NCBI RefSeq assembly: GCF_963675165.1
Contig: NC_087389.1
Span: 26,001 to 90,000, forward strand
Direction: 5' to 3'
Origin: Halichondria panicea
Taxonomy: Eukaryota > Porifera > Demospongiae > Suberitida > Halichondriidae
DNA length: 64,000 nt
Under the pieces are notes generated by a model. It saw only the letters and a program-made list of their open reading frames with translations, did no database searches and was not told the DNA's origin. Of this stretch, positions 19,092-31,831 are shown piece after piece. Position 1 is the stretch's first letter; every line of letters starts with the position of its first letter. The position numbers and the translations under genes were made by a program.

Positions 19092-22006
19092 CATGTGGGG
19101 TGTGTGTGGGGAGGGGAGATCAACTCACTGTGGGTATCCACCAAACTCTAGTTTATCCTTACACGCCAGGTAGTTACTCAAGTCAGAGAGAGCGTGACAC
19201 AGGTTCACTAATGGGACCTGAAAAAATTAACTAGTTATAACTGGACAGCTATACCACTTCTGTGTATATCTGACACCTTGAGAATAGCAGCTTGGAGAAG
19301 GTGTGGCCAGAGGTTCGAGAACATCCCCACAGGTAGTGCCCCAGCGCTCTCGCCCACCAAAGCAGTGAGTCTAGGCTGGCTTATATCACACTGCACACTA
19401 GCCACACAGGCAGCCAAGTCCTAGTATCAGGGAGGTGCAATGGCACAATTATAGTATTCAATATTAGGGCGACAACAAAAAAATAATTACAAAAACTATG
19501 TACAATAATTTGTTTTGTATAGCAAATAATTATTTTATTGAGTGACTCACTTGAAAGGTCTTGTGTTTATTGTGTGCCATACCACTATGGTACCAGCCAC
19601 GCCCCCTTTCCCCGCCCCCTCGTGTGTGGGCGTATGCCATGACCCACCCTCTCTCCAGTAGGGGAAGCCCCTCAGCCTGCCAACCAATGGGCACACACTC
19701 GCCATAGCAACCTGCAATCGTAATACTGAGGAGATATTCTATAGCCTGGAGCACATACAGTGACGCGCGTGGAATCTATTGCAGTAGAATAATTTTTTCA
19801 CAGTTTTAATTTTCGGATGATGCTCTACAATTGAACCACTACACGGTATGTTAACAATAAGACATGGACCCACCATAGACATGGACTAACACTGGGTTTA
19901 GGTTGCTGCCTTTGAGAGCTCCTCTCTGGTAACACAGTGTCAGTGGGACTTGTGTACCATCCTGAGGGGTGGTGCAGTGTGTGTGTGGAGTGGGTGGTGC
20001 AGTGTGTGTGGAGTGGGTGGTGCAGTGTGTGTGTGTGGAGGGGGTGGGCAGTGTGTGGGCTTACTGTGCTGACAGCTTCTCTTCTCTCAATGCAGTAACG
20101 ATCATTTGATGGTGAGATCATGTGTACACTGGCTGTCTGTGTTCCCTTGTCCCCTGTGGGGGGTGGTCCTGCTATGTGTGTAGCTGTGGGGGGTGCTGTG
20201 GGTGAGGAGAACAAGACAGGCCATTCGGAACAGTTGTAGTGACCCCCACCACCTTTGACCTCAGTGAACTGGTCTCCAACCTGCAGGACCAACAATGACA
20301 ATAATATAGCTCAAATGAGCGCTCACTAAAATCTGCTTGTGTTCTGGATAGAGGGCGGCCACTATTGGAGCACCCTCCTTCAAGCAATAGAGTAGCAATC
20401 CACCGCTATATAACTCGAGGTCAAGTAGCACAGTCTGTAGAACAAGATGAGCACTAGCTAGCATACTCTGACCACATAGCTCATATTCTTTTAGAGAACT
20501 TCAGTCTCATCATATATATATATATACATAGGCATGTCAAGGGCTACTCTTATTATTGTGACATTACATAGGCGCTACAAATGCATATAAATAATGTTAG
20601 ACACTGTTTTAAGTGTCTAGGGAGTGATGTACTACAAGTCATGGACACGTACAAAACAATGTCATTGGTGCGCAATTGTTGGACATCAACCTACGTAGTA
20701 GTGCCATCACTACGTTCGGTTGGGCTTCTAAGTCATGCAGAAACGTCCTTATAAGGCAGGGTTTCATACAGGATTTTTTGCTAGGGGGGGGAAACCTGCC
20801 AACCTTTGGTTGGCAGGTTTCGGTCGGCACAACGTAGGGGGATCCGGGGGCATCCTCCCCTGGGAAAATTTGAAAAAACGGTGCTTTGTGGTGCATTCTG
20901 GTAGATTTTAGTGGGCATTTGCTGGTGTTTACTACTCTCACCTGTAAAAACCACTTTACACCTAACTAATGACATCATAAGTTGGGGAATTGTCAGGGGG
21001 GGAAACTTTGTCTAGGGGGGGAAATCTCGGGGTTCCCCTACCTCTGTATGAAACCCTGTAAGGTCATTGTGTTTGGACATTTGGTAATGTATGTAAGGAG
21101 GAGGCTCACCCCCTGTGGTGGTTGGTAGTAGTGTGTCCAGGAGCTTGGTTGATGGCTAGCAGCAATCATCACCTTGACACAGTGTGTGAAGGAGGGCTGG
21201 TGATATGTGGAGGAGGGCGGGTGATATGTGGCGGAGGTACCTTGTAATAACAGCCACTGGGAGCATTGGTGAGGATGTAGAATATATCATTATGACCATG
21301 CTCCATGTAGTACTCCACTCCCTCTTCTCTTGGCCGCACAAGCAGCGGCTCACATGATCCAGTCTGGGCATCTAGTGTCCTCATGACATGCACCTATAGT
21401 AGAGTACAGTATATCAGGAGTGCCCCACTCAGTGTGTGTGTGTGAGTGTGTGTGTGGGGGGGTGTGTGTGGGGGTGTGTGTGTGTGTGTGGGGGGGTGGG
21501 TGTGTGGGTGTGTACCACCTCAGAGTCTGTTCTTGTGTTAGAGTTGATGGTGACAAATTGACCATCTCTTGTCAGCGCCACATCTAGAGTGGAGCTGTAG
21601 GGGTTAATAGAGTATACAGAGAGTGAGGGGTTAAACCACTTGCCTTGCTAATGTCTCCTCATACAATAACTTGTGCTGTGTCGTGTGTTTAGTGTATAGC
21701 CACGCTTGGAATGGACGACCATTACTGGCACACTTGGTGTAGACTGCAACACTAGAGCTCAAGGGAACTACAAGAGCACAGTCAGTGTAAGCATAGAGAG
21801 AGTAGTAACTCTATCTATGGTGTAAAGAGAGGTGATAATGAGAGCAGCTCACTGAAGGAGAATGCCTGGGGTACATGATGCCTGGAGAGGAGGGGGTAGG
21901 CTGTCTCGTGATGGACACTGGGAGGACATCTCTCACTGGCTGCAAGTATCTCTCTGTATAACCTCCACTGAAACACTGCAGAGCTCCTCCTCAGTAGTCC
22001 TTTCAT
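18248..22006 (-). CDS. PREPL: Prolyl endopeptidase-like serine hydrolase (S9A family, PREPL type)
   Basis: Cytosolic S9A-family hydrolase; in vertebrates PREPL acts in vesicle trafficking and has thioesterase-like activity. About ten or more exons. N-terminal beta-propeller pieces include TLDVALTRDGQFVTINSNT and VEYYMEHGHNDIFYILTNAP. The hydrolase domain has DGTQVPLTLCYQRGALKGSN, ERGWVMAYAHTRGGGERGRG, SQPRLTALVGESAGALPVG with the nucleophile Ser in GESAGA, REHIASICPYSTLRPQ, VYVRASRNDEVIPFSGVVAY with the acid Asp, and VDSVHGHHDNGD with the His. The last exon is AAKQIMFLYKALQLDIAE. The order and the SQPRLTAL...SAG and CPY...PQ.YP stretches fit PREPL better than prolyl oligopeptidase itself. Start ATG 22004-22006 (MKGLLRRSSAVFQWRLYREI); stop 18248. 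Some inner exon edges are uncertain. Introns carry a family A repeat, (GT)n tracts and a small transposon. Confidence 0.85.
18555..18875. repeat. Foldback family A copy in a PREPL intron
   Basis: Full-length unit of about 310 bases: left arm ctttcagctgtcataactta to cctttcaaattgtgtcatc, centre gccaatttggcgatacc-like plus tagcccatggtctaaagcc, right arm acatcatttgaaaggtatat to gttatggctgttgaaagatg. The arms are imperfect reverse complements. Confidence 0.8.
18972..19103. repeat. (GT)n microsatellite with CG-containing centre
   Basis: Alternating gt dinucleotides interrupted by a gcgtgcgtgcgt run and two acatgtgggg spacers. Lies in a PREPL intron between the exon encoding the CPY motif and the next upstream exon. 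A further GT-rich tract lies at 21430-21513 in the same gene. Confidence 0.9.
20752..21063. mobile_element. 302-bp hAT-like miniature transposon with 5-bp duplication
   Basis: The element 20757-21058 has terminal inverted repeats CAGGGTTTCATACAG (15 exact bases at both ends) and is flanked by the direct repeat TAAGG (20752-20756 and 21059-21063). CAGGG termini are characteristic of the hAT superfamily. It has no transposase, and carries subterminal ggggggg-aaa blocks at both ends plus a short inner palindrome (aacctgccaacc / ggttggcaggtt). It sits inside a PREPL intron. Confidence 0.8.
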
Positions 22007-22103
22007 AGCTATCGTACCAGAGGTCGTTAATTCAAACCATTAAGATCTTGATTATTTTAGTAGCTTATCAATTTGACGATCTTTACCATTAGTTTACAAA
22101 AGA
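22007..22103. promoter_or_regulatory. Shared promoter region between PREPL and TMEM41B
   Basis: The divergent start codons of PREPL (-) and TMEM41B (+) are 97 bases apart. The sequence is AT-rich with a gacgatctttacc segment. Transcription start sites cannot be assigned without RNA data. Confidence 0.5.
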
Positions 22104-23109
22104 ATGGTTGTTTCAAGGTCTAACATGAGCAGTCCTGACAAGGAGAGGTCTCCCTTCAAGACTCTATTAGTAGTGGCTGTCGTGTTTTTATCCTCTGCCT
22201 TCTCTCTGGCTGTATTGTTCCGCAGCTTTCCTCCACTAGATGAGTAAGTGTTCACATACTGTGTCCATCCCTCGACTAGCTATTGTACCCCAGGTATGAC
22301 TGGGAGAGAGTGAGACTGCCATTGACATTGGATGATGCTAAAGATCTTGGAGAACTGTTCTCAAGGCTGAAGGAGACACACTACACAACTGTCCTCTGTA
22401 CAGTCGCTGTCACTTATATATTGTATCCTCACCACATTGTACCCCTAGCTTCACACTAGTATCTGTTACGTCCTTAATGCCACTCAGTCTACAAACATTT
22501 GCTATTCCCGGCAGTATCTCTCTGACTATATTGTCTGGCTACTTGTTTCCTTTTCCTGTGGCCCTACTGCTTGTGTGTACAGTGAGTGGCCCTACTGATC
22601 TAATGCATATCTCCCATACCTTGTCCAGTGCTCAGCTACTGGGGCCACCTTCTGTTACCTCCTCTCCTCTTTGCTGGGTGAGGGCCTACTACTCAAGTAC
22701 TGTACCAATAGAATCACCACGTGGAGGACACAGGTGTCTGACCACCAACATGACATGCTCTGGTATATACTATTCCTACGCATCACACCGTTCCTGCCCA
22801 ACTGGTTTATCAACCTTGCAGCCCCGTTAGTGGGTGTTCGACTAGCACCCTTCTATTGGGGTACATTCCTTGGTAAGTAACTACCCTCACACACTACACA
22901 CCACACACTACACACACCACCCCCTCACTACACACACAGGTGTGGCTCCACCCTCCTTCTTGTTCATACGAGCTGGGACTGCATTATATGAACTAACCAC
23001 AACCACTGGACACATGTCATGGAGCTCTCTAGGTCTCCTCTGTCTAATGGCCATCATCTCATTAGCTCCAGTGCTAGCTAGGAGGTGCCTTAAGAAAAAA
23101 CTATTCTAG
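22104..23109 (+). CDS. TMEM41B: TMEM41B-like VTT/DedA-domain phospholipid scramblase
   Basis: ER multi-pass membrane protein of the VTT (DedA) family. Vertebrate TMEM41B is an ER phospholipid scramblase needed for autophagosome formation and lipid mobilisation. Five or six short exons, about 260 aa. Hydrophobic N-terminal helix TLLVVAVVFLSSAFSLAVLF. Family core FLQTFAIPGSISLTILSGYL followed by FPFPVALLLVCT, then CSATGATFCYLLSSLLGEGL, the diagnostic ILFLRITPFLPNWFINLAAP, and FLGVAPPSFLFIRAGTALYE. Ends in a basic tail KKKLF. The Phe of YIFLQTF is split by an intron. Match to TMEM41B is stronger than to TMEM41A. Convergent with the next gene: stop codons are 73 bases apart. Confidence 0.93.
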
Positions 23110-23182
23110 CCTCTTATTTAATATCATTCATTTTCAATTCTGTTTATATAATAAAATGACATGTTTGTGGAGTATACTATAG

Positions 23183-26100
23183 TTATTCAGTTACTGTTAG
23201 AGATGTCTTGATGATGAAGGAGTGGTGTTGACAGGAGCTATTACGAGGAGCTAGCCAAGCAGGATAATAACGCAGCTCATATAATCCAGCATCTCCAGGG
23301 ACCTGCATGGTTGCGGTGATTATAATTAGTTGGATACCACACTACAGTAATGACTCACTCTGAGTTGTTGTGTTCCATCGGTCATGCCTTGTTCATTAAT
23401 CACCTCCGAGAGACGGTAACTACCAAACTTTGTGAACACACCTACACAACACATAGTGTATATAATTAGCTAATGGAGGCATAGAACATTACAGATTCTG
23501 TCATTCTTTGATGCTCTAGAAAGTGACCAAGTGATAGTAGTGGTTCCATTTACTGGTAGAGTGTGTGGGTGGACAGAGAGGCGTGAGGAGGTGTAGGCAT
23601 CACGAGGCAATCTGTAGTAGCTAATGGAGTGAGAGGACACCGTGTTGAGAGCCACCTGCATAATTATAGGGGATAGAGTACCCCCACACACACACACACC
23701 CACGCACACACACCCACACACACACACACCCACGCACACACATACATACCTTGAGAGAGTATGGGACTCCTAACTCTAGATCAACCATTGCATACACTCT
23801 AACAGAACTGCCATAATTCTCTCTCCTCAACAGCTCTTGTTCTCCTCTATGGTACCTCTGCAACAATGACAGTGCTAGTAGCTACACGCATCACATGAGG
23901 TGCTGGGGGTACCTTAGCATAATAGGCAGCAGACATTAGAGCAGCAGGACTTAACAAGATCTCTTCAGTCTCAATACCGTAGGGACATGCTCGGAACATC
24001 AACACACCTTCATCATTCTGAAGGGTACTATTAATAAACATGAGGTGCATGCATATTATTGACTCACATAGAAGAGAGCAGCTTCAGTCCTCCTTAAAGA
24101 ATGAACATCATCTGCTGTCATGTACAAGACCAACTCTTCACTCCAATCAATCTCGCGCTGTTCCCTGGTTACCAACTGTAGAGGGGGGTTCCCCTACAAG
24201 CAGAGCAATATCATGGGTAATAACGCCCACACCACAGCCTCACTTGCTCCACTCTTATAGAGGCAGACCCACTATCACACACACACACCACCCTCAAGTG
24301 TAGTGGTTGGGGTAGAGAGAAGTGAGCTCTCTGTCTGTCCTCGCCATTCACAGCCAGATCCCCTGAACACACACACATTCACTAGCACACACACATACAC
24401 ACACACACGTACCTGCAACTGCAATGGCTGCTCGCAATGAAAGTACGAGATCTGATCTTTGCACAACAGGAAAGCAACATTTTTCAATAAACTCTCGACT
24501 TCCGTTCACTGCTATCCAATTACTATCACATCTGTTCCATTGACCACCTACACATGTACACAAAAGCGGACTCTGAAGTTAGCTGTCAAAACATACTACA
24601 TAATAGATATGCTGGCCCTTCAAAGTTAGCTCCACAGCTTTTGTTGAGAGGCCAGCTATGTTATCAGTATGGGACACTATTCCATAAACTGCTCTCACCT
24701 TTGCTCTTGTACTCAGTGTACATGTCTCTGACAAGGATGTCTGTTGGACTGCTATTGCTGACCATGAATGTTGTAGTGAACAGGTTGTTCCACTTCCCTG
24801 CATGCACACATACAACTTATACACAGTGAAGTACGTACATATATCAACCACCCACCATTGGCCATTCTGAGCAGACTGGAGTTGACTGTTACACACTCCA
24901 TTTGAGTGAGAGAGATAGGAAACTCCCTGCATGTGTACATGTGGCAGTACAATGTACTAAGTATACTACACACAACCAGCACTGTTATAATGATGGTGTA
25001 CTCTCACGGGTCATTCTTGTGTGTGGTGTAGTTGTTCCTCCTGCCCAGAGAATGGTCTACTCCTGGCTCAAGTACAGGCCCTCTCATCATGTCCTCTGAC
25101 ACTGGATAATCAACCTACAGTCATGCATCATTACAATATCCAGTGATAAATCATAATTATTTGAACGGCCATAACTTGAGTTCTGTTGGTCCAATAAACG
25201 TTAATTTATGAGAAAGGCCTTTCATATGATGTGCTAAAATCAAAAGTTTTATATTTTCAACAAAATATACCATGGGGCCATGCATAATTTATAGTCCATA
25301 ATAAATAGCACATGGTCCTTTCCTGAAAAAAGGAAATTATGGACCGTTCCAAATTTTTTTACATTTGAACATACAATCAGAAAGAACTCTTTTTAAGCCT
25401 TCAGAAAATCATTAAATTTGGACCATCAAAACTCTAGTTACAGAGCCAATGTTAACTCTAGTGCTATCAAAATGAGTGCATGCAATAATTATCATGAGTA
25501 TAACGTGTGTAGAGAGAGAGCACCTTAGCTACTGGGGGAGTGGGGTCAGATAGCGTCTCTATAGAGCCAGGTTTGAACTTCTCTCCAGAGAGAACCAGTT
25601 GCAGTCTCTTGACTAGAGCGCTCTTGTAACCAGCTGCTTTGAGAGACACAGTGATGGCTGTATACACGTGGAGGAGGTAGGTAATCACATTAATATAGTA
25701 ACTATATAAGGAGACTCACATTTGGCCACTGTTTTGGCTGACTGTAGACTGACACTTAGAGCCCATCCATTGTCACTACATTTCCTGATTATGTCACTGT
25801 TCTGAGACTAAAAAATCCAAAAGACACATTTTTCTCACTCTCAAAGTTCCAGGAACAAAACTAAAGATTGACATCAAATAATTACCTTACATTCTTGTAG
25901 TTGACAAAAAGAGAATTCTTTGTAGACGAGAGGCTGCTCTCTTGAATAGCCCACAATCACATACACCACTCCCTGGGCTGAGAGCCCGACCTGAGGCATA
26001 ATATACATGCAGCTATAGCTAGTATGCAGTGTCAGTAATATTACCTGCCCCCATTCACAGGCCTGGCTGACTGGGTCCAGAATATCCACTGACAACCAAA

Positions 26101-26949
26101 TCTCCTGAGCATCCAGTAACTGCACAGAGACGAATAATGCCGTTTGCCCAGAATGTTTGAAGTGCATGGTGGCTTATTTTCCACAAATTTTCCTTTTTTA
26201 TTGGGCCTAAGAGGTATTACCAACCACCACCATGCACCAACCAATGTGCGTGGACACATCATTGAACATGCACGATACTATTAAACTCACCAGTGTGTTC
26301 ATGTATAGGTAGTAGCCGACATAGGTGTAGTTAGTGTGCTGCTTGGGAGTATGCCATCCCTGCCTGCAGCCTGGCACTCTCCACACAAGACCTCTGCTCT
26401 TGACTGGAACCTCACAGCAGGTCAACACATACTTGTTCTCCCGCACAAACTTCAGCTCTCCATAATGGTAGATACAACTGCACGCTATAAATGCACATAA
26501 TAATTGTCATCAATTTCAACAGTACCTTTCTCTTACGTGAGTTCTCCTGAGCTCTAAACCTCTCACAGCACTGAACACAAACGGCATTAAACAAAGAAAT
26601 CTTCTTTTTCCGAGCTGGAAAGGACCTCACTCGAGGTTTTGGAATAAGCTCATAGTCAGGAGAGTCTTCTGGTAGCATCTGTAGAAGAGCATGCAGTGCA
26701 TGCTAACAGTCTATAAGAATAGCTCACCATGTCTTCATAACTGAGAGTTCTCCTGGAGCTGCTGCGATGCCAGGGGGAGAAGCTGCTGCTGCTCTCCAGG
26801 GATATCACTCTGTTCTCCAATGACTGCATCACAAACAAAGTATGCAACTAACATTACATGCAGTAACCTCACAATCAGTCTTCTTTCAATCCTGCTCATC
26901 AAACTAGTCATGAGGATCTCAAGATGTCTGGTCTGCTGTTGCTGCTCCA
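23183..26949 (-). CDS. Unrecognised multi-exon protein, coiled-coil N terminus and SKICH-like C terminus
   Basis: I do not recognise this gene. About 19 exons with consistent phases give roughly 750 aa. Start chosen at ATG 26947-26949. Residues 1-45 look coiled-coil (HLEILMTSLMSRIERRLISL). Next is a Cys-rich part, FNAVCVQCCERFRAQENS and VLTCCEVPVKSRGLVWRVPG with CRQGWHTPKQHTNYTYVGYY, then likely beta-rich segments (GVVYVIVGYSREQPLVYKEF; SITVSLKAAGYKSALVKRLQ; WNNLFTTTFMVSNSSPTDIL; CCFPVVQRSDLVLSLRAAIA; DRQRAHFSLPQPLHLR). The C-terminal 90 residues have TTTITWSLSRASKNDRICVF and later VPGDAGLYELRYYPAWLAP, a pattern like the Ig-fold of SKICH-type domains (W...D.IG.F ... G.YE.RY). No membrane span or signal peptide. 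Clean splice sites and uninterrupted frame over 19 exons say it is a real, selected gene. Divergent from the SOSS-B gene. Confidence 0.7.
25150..25445. repeat. Foldback family A copy in an intron of the unrecognised gene
   Basis: Left arm acggccataacttgagttct with ccaataaacg, centre tatttataccatggggccatg-like and tccataataaatagcacatg, right arm cagaaaatcattaaatttgg to accatcaaaactctagttac. More diverged than the arrays near 37 and 62 kb, so older. Confidence 0.7.
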
Positions 26950-27125
26950 TTTTGCAGCTCTTCTGTGAGAATCCAGACCCATGCACTAAACTTGTATTTT
27001 CACTGGGTTTTGGTGTCCTCGAATCCAAGCCGCTTTGAACAAGCGACTTTGATTCGAGGAAATGATTGCGTGGTTAATTCCAATAATAGCCGCGGCCACT
27101 TCGTCATAGGGTGTTATATTTTTCC
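26950..27125. promoter_or_regulatory. Shared promoter region with a 44-bp hairpin
   Basis: Lies between the divergent starts of the unrecognised gene (26949) and the SOSS-B gene (27126). It contains an imperfect palindrome at 27016-27060: tcctcgaatc and gattcgagga are exact 10-base arms, with cgctt / aagcg pairing inside. Its position upstream of both genes makes a regulatory role possible, but it could also be a small insertion. Confidence 0.5.
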
Positions 27126-27860
27126 ATGATGGCTGAGGGCCTCAAAACAACTTCTATCTTAGACTTGCGTCCTGGTGTCAAAAATGTGACATGTTCTTTC
27201 ATCGTGATTGACAAGGGTTAGTAGTGACAAGGGATAGTAATGGAGGGGTGGTGGGATTGGGCCCATCTAATTATCAGTATTTCTCTCTTGTAGGTACGAC
27301 CAGTCAGACCAAGGATGGGAGTGTAGTGAGAAAGTGTAGAGTGGCCGATGCATCTGGATCCATTCTGTTCTCCCTCTGGAACGAGCAAGCTGCCGCCATT
27401 GAAGAAGGGGACATACTGAGACTTATCAAAGGGTACACATCTTACTAGTACATGTATGTGTGTGTGATAGTGTGTGTGTATATACATATACAGATATGCC
27501 TCGCAGTGGAAAGGCTCTATGGTGCTCTACAGTGGCAAATATGGGATATTGGAAAAGATAGGAGAGTAAGAAATGGCTCCTGTACTGAGTGTGTGTGTGA
27601 GCTATATTCTCTGCAGGTTTACAATGGTTTACAGTGAGGAGCCAGACATGAGTAACAGCAGTCTTGACTTTGGGCAGGCCCTCCCTGGACAAAGAGTCAG
27701 AGCTGATGATCGATTGCCCCTCCCAAACAGGAATGGCAGTAACAGCACACAACGATCAGAGCCCTTCTACTCAGACACACACTCTCCCCACAGAACACAC
27801 AATCACAAGGAACAATATACTTCCTCACATCATCACAGACCCTCCACTAGCTACAGCTAG
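27126..27860 (+). CDS. NABP2: SOSS complex subunit B, single-stranded DNA-binding OB-fold protein
   Basis: Orthologue of human SSB1/SSB2 (NABP2/NABP1), the ssDNA-binding subunit of the SOSS complex that works with INTS3 in double-strand break repair. Four exons. The OB fold reads TTSILDLRPGVKNVTCSFIV, then IDKGTTSQTKDGSVVRKCRV, ADASGSILFSLWNEQAA, GDILRLIKGYASQWKGSMVL and YSGKYGILEKIGEFTMVYSE with EPDMS. This matches the order and length of family members. The C-terminal tail is Ser-, His- and Pro-rich and probably disordered, ending HHHRPSTSYS. Two adjacent ATGs (27126 and 27129) could start it. The human pair NABP1/NABP2 arose within vertebrates, so the symbol stands for the ancestral gene. 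Confidence 0.92.
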
Positions 27861-28060
27861 TAGGGTCTATAATTATTATAATTTTATGGTTGTCTCAATT
27901 CACTTTTTCTTTGACCACTCAACAAATTTAAAAACACCACATACATACATACACTATGCCTAGCTTGTGTGCAGTACAATAGACCTGCGCTGACAACAGG
28001 TGATTACACAAATCAGGATAACACAAAGACAACCTTGCAGAGAGAGCATGCATGCAATTA

Positions 28061-28982
<922 letters not shown>

Positions 28983-29273
28983 CCTTAGCGTGTGTAGTGG
29001 TACAGCTATCAATAGAGACTCTTTGAAAGTATCATGAATCGACTAGCTAAAGAGGTGCCTCAGTTCTCGTGACTTTGAGTGTCACATGACAATCACATAA
29101 TAAGGATTGAGTGGGTGGGTGGAGACACCACGCCCCCAGACTTAGTTCCCCGAATTTACAGCAAAATTTTGACCCCCCACGACAGTAACCACGGGTTTTT
29201 TATATTTGTACCCCCAGAACGTACAGGGTCCTATAACAGTTTCTTCTAAAGACGACCTTTCCCTACTTTCAAT

Positions 29274-31699
29274 ATGGCTACTAGTTTGCCTCACAAGAAG
29301 CTTTACCAGTTCAACCCGCGCGAGGTAGCGGAGGAGCTATGTCTGTTAGATGCAGACCTTCTGCGGAGGATCTTACACACTGAGTTAGAAGGAGGTGTGT
29401 GGATGAAGAAGGATAAGGTTCGTTGATCTATGTCTATGGTTGATCAAGCATACCAGCTGAGTGCATTAGCTAGCCAGCCTTCAGTTAGCTAGCTATGCTT
29501 GCGCTGTCAACCATACGCACAACAGAGGTTTATACACTGTAACCCCCCTCCCAGAAACATGCTCTAGCCCCTAACGTCATGGCGATGGTGGGCATGTTTA
29601 ATCAACTGGCTCTCGTTATACCAACTGAGATTCTGTCAGAGACCACCTCTCATGCAAGGGCAAAGGTCATCGCTGCCTTCATACAGGTACACACACACAG
29701 ACTGTTTTAATACTAGTATAGTTTCATCACTTCGATGTGTGTAACATGATTGTTTGTTTGTGTGTGTGTAGGTTGCATCCAAGTGTGCGTCTGTCCACAA
29801 CTATAACTCTCTCAAGGCAGTACTGGCAGGGCTACAGTGTACACCTATCTTCAGACTTAACAAATCATGGAAGGACGTTCCCTCTAAGAGGAGAAAGTAA
29901 GTGCCACCATATTAGTACCTACAAACAATCATGTTGACACCACGACCTCTCCTTGTGTGTGCAGGCGTTTCCAGGTACTCACTCAACTAATGTCAGAGGA
30001 GCATAACTGGCTTGACTATCGCAAGGAGCTACAATCCAAGATGGCATCTAATTCTTCCTTTATTCCCTTCCTTGGAGTGTACCTATCTGATGCTGCCATG
30101 TCTCAGGAAGCTAGTTCCCTGGCTCAAAGATTTGGGAGACCACACCAAGACAGGAGGAGGAGCAGTAGTGCACTGTATGATACCTACGCCATCTTAGAGC
30201 CCATCACTATTCGACACAGACTAGAGAAACTACGCAGTCTCAACTCTGTGGAGGGCCAAGAAGGTGAGTAACCACAGGGAGAGCTACTGTTGTGGGCTGT
30301 GTGTGAATAATTTAATTAGCCTAAACCCATAGGCTGTATAATTATAAAGATATCTGGGAGTGGCTTAGTGGTTAGGGTGGTGGCTTCGTAGATCATATGA
30401 TAGATAAGGCGCTGGTTCGATTCCCTCTTGGGGGACTTTTCTTCATTTCTTTACAAATCAATAAGTAATTTCCCTAACGTTTGAATGCATCACACTCCTG
30501 TCAAGTACATAATCAAGTTGGGGCGTCGCCCGGTTTCTGTGAAATCTAGCCTGCCAAAACTGTTGTGATCTTATGCTTCTGTAGCATAGATAATTCTGAC
30601 ACTGACATTATGCCCCATCTATCTCTCCTCTACAGAAGTGGATCATGGTGGTACTTCGTTCTCCACTCAGTCTGACAGTGATCATGAGGATGACACAGAC
30701 TCATTCCATTCAGCCAAGAGCAGCTTCTCCCCTGCTAAGCCACGCCCCCTCCCCTTCCCTATACGATCACATCCTCAGACAGTCACAGAATGGGACGTCA
30801 CTGAATGGCTAACACGTGCAGGGCTGCAAGATTATGCCCAAAGCTTTGTTGATAATGGTTACGAGACTGTGGAGTTGTGTGCCAACCTCACGGGGAGGGA
30901 CTTGACTGGTATCGGAGTAACTAATAAGCAACATCGCAGCCTCTTACACGCCCACTCCAGGAAATTATTGGCACATGACTGCTGTCCTATTCTAGCTCAA
31001 CCTATTCCTAATCCCAAGGTTGTCAAGGGCAACGACCTCTCTGGCAGCCTAGAGTGTTTAATGAATGCGGTGAATCATGACTCACATAACGATCATCTTA
31101 TGAGCAAGTCATCTAGTCTACGCTCACTCGAGGCTCCACCCACTCACAAGCGTACTCTCTCTGACATGCCAGTAACTACTGCGATGCTCTCCATTGGCAA
31201 AGAGTCCCACAGAAGAATCAACTCTGATACCAGCTCTGACCATGTGCACAGTTTTACTGGACTCCCTCCCCAACTTCCTCTACACAGTCAAGCCTCCTGT
31301 CATGTCTACTCACCCAACAAGGCTGCTAAAGTTGACTCCTCACCCCTCAGAGAGACGGCTTCTACTAAACTCAAGAGCTGGCTGTCTGATCATCATCATC
31401 AGAAAGTGACGTTCCCTTTAATCAGGAAGAAGAGCAGCAAAGGGATGGTACACACATCTTCATCTCCAGTGCTAACCCATCGCCCTCGTCGCAACAGCAG
31501 TGGCACTGTCCCATCACAACTAGCAGCACACGAATCAACACACCCAAGCAACTTACTGTCAGCCTATAAGTTGCTGAGTCTAGGTTGCACGACTGGACTA
31601 GTGAGTAACACAGCACTGAGGCTGGTCATCACCAAGGCACCGCACAACACAGAGGCACAAAACTATAAACTCTCTTATCAACTGGAAACTGACTCTTAG
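29274..31699 (+). CDS. RasGEF (CDC25 homology) protein with SAM domain, tandem copy 1
   Basis: Predicted guanine-nucleotide exchange factor for a Ras-family GTPase. Five or more exons. The catalytic CDC25 domain comes first: FNPREVAEELCLLDADLLRR, VWMKKDK, APNVMAMVGMFNQLALVIPT, VASKCASVHNYNSLKAVLAG with LQCTPIFRLNKSW, LMSEEHNWLDYRKEL and IPFLGVYLSD. There is no separate REM domain. After an acidic Ser-rich linker a SAM domain follows (TEWDVTEWLTRAGLQDYAQS, ending LLHAHSRKLLA), then a long low-complexity Ser/His part. The last 50 residues (HPSNLLSAYKLLSLGCTTGL and ITKAPHNTEAQNYKLSYQL) recur in copy 2 as a shared domain. Lack of PH, PDZ or SH3 domains means I cannot place it in a named subfamily. 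A tRNA-like sequence sits in the intron before the SAM exon. Confidence 0.88.
30346..30432 (+). repeat. tRNA-like sequence or tRNA-derived SINE fragment
   Basis: Contains a good RNA polymerase III A box (tggcttagtggttaggg) and an exact B box (ggttcgattcc) 48 bases apart, with a possible long variable arm. The T stem and acceptor stem pair poorly, so it is probably not a working tRNA. Lies in an intron of RasGEF copy 1, same strand. Confidence 0.45.
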
Positions 31700-31831
31700 C
31701 CAATTATTGCATTTATTATTGTGCACAAGAGTTGTTGTCCATTATAGTAATAACATTATTCATTGACTTGATAAGTATCCATGGAATGTGCTAGCTTAAT
31801 TATAATTATAAAAGTTGTAGTTTGAAAAATT

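Noticed and set aside
18903-19234. ORFs of poly-Cys/Val or poly-His/Thr
   Set aside because: Translation of (GT)n / (CA)n microsatellite in a PREPL intron.
20639-20978. Reverse ORFs with PFFQIFPGEDAPGSPYV
   Set aside because: Lie inside the 302-bp hAT-like MITE. They may be a remnant of element sequence but have no recognisable transposase motif.
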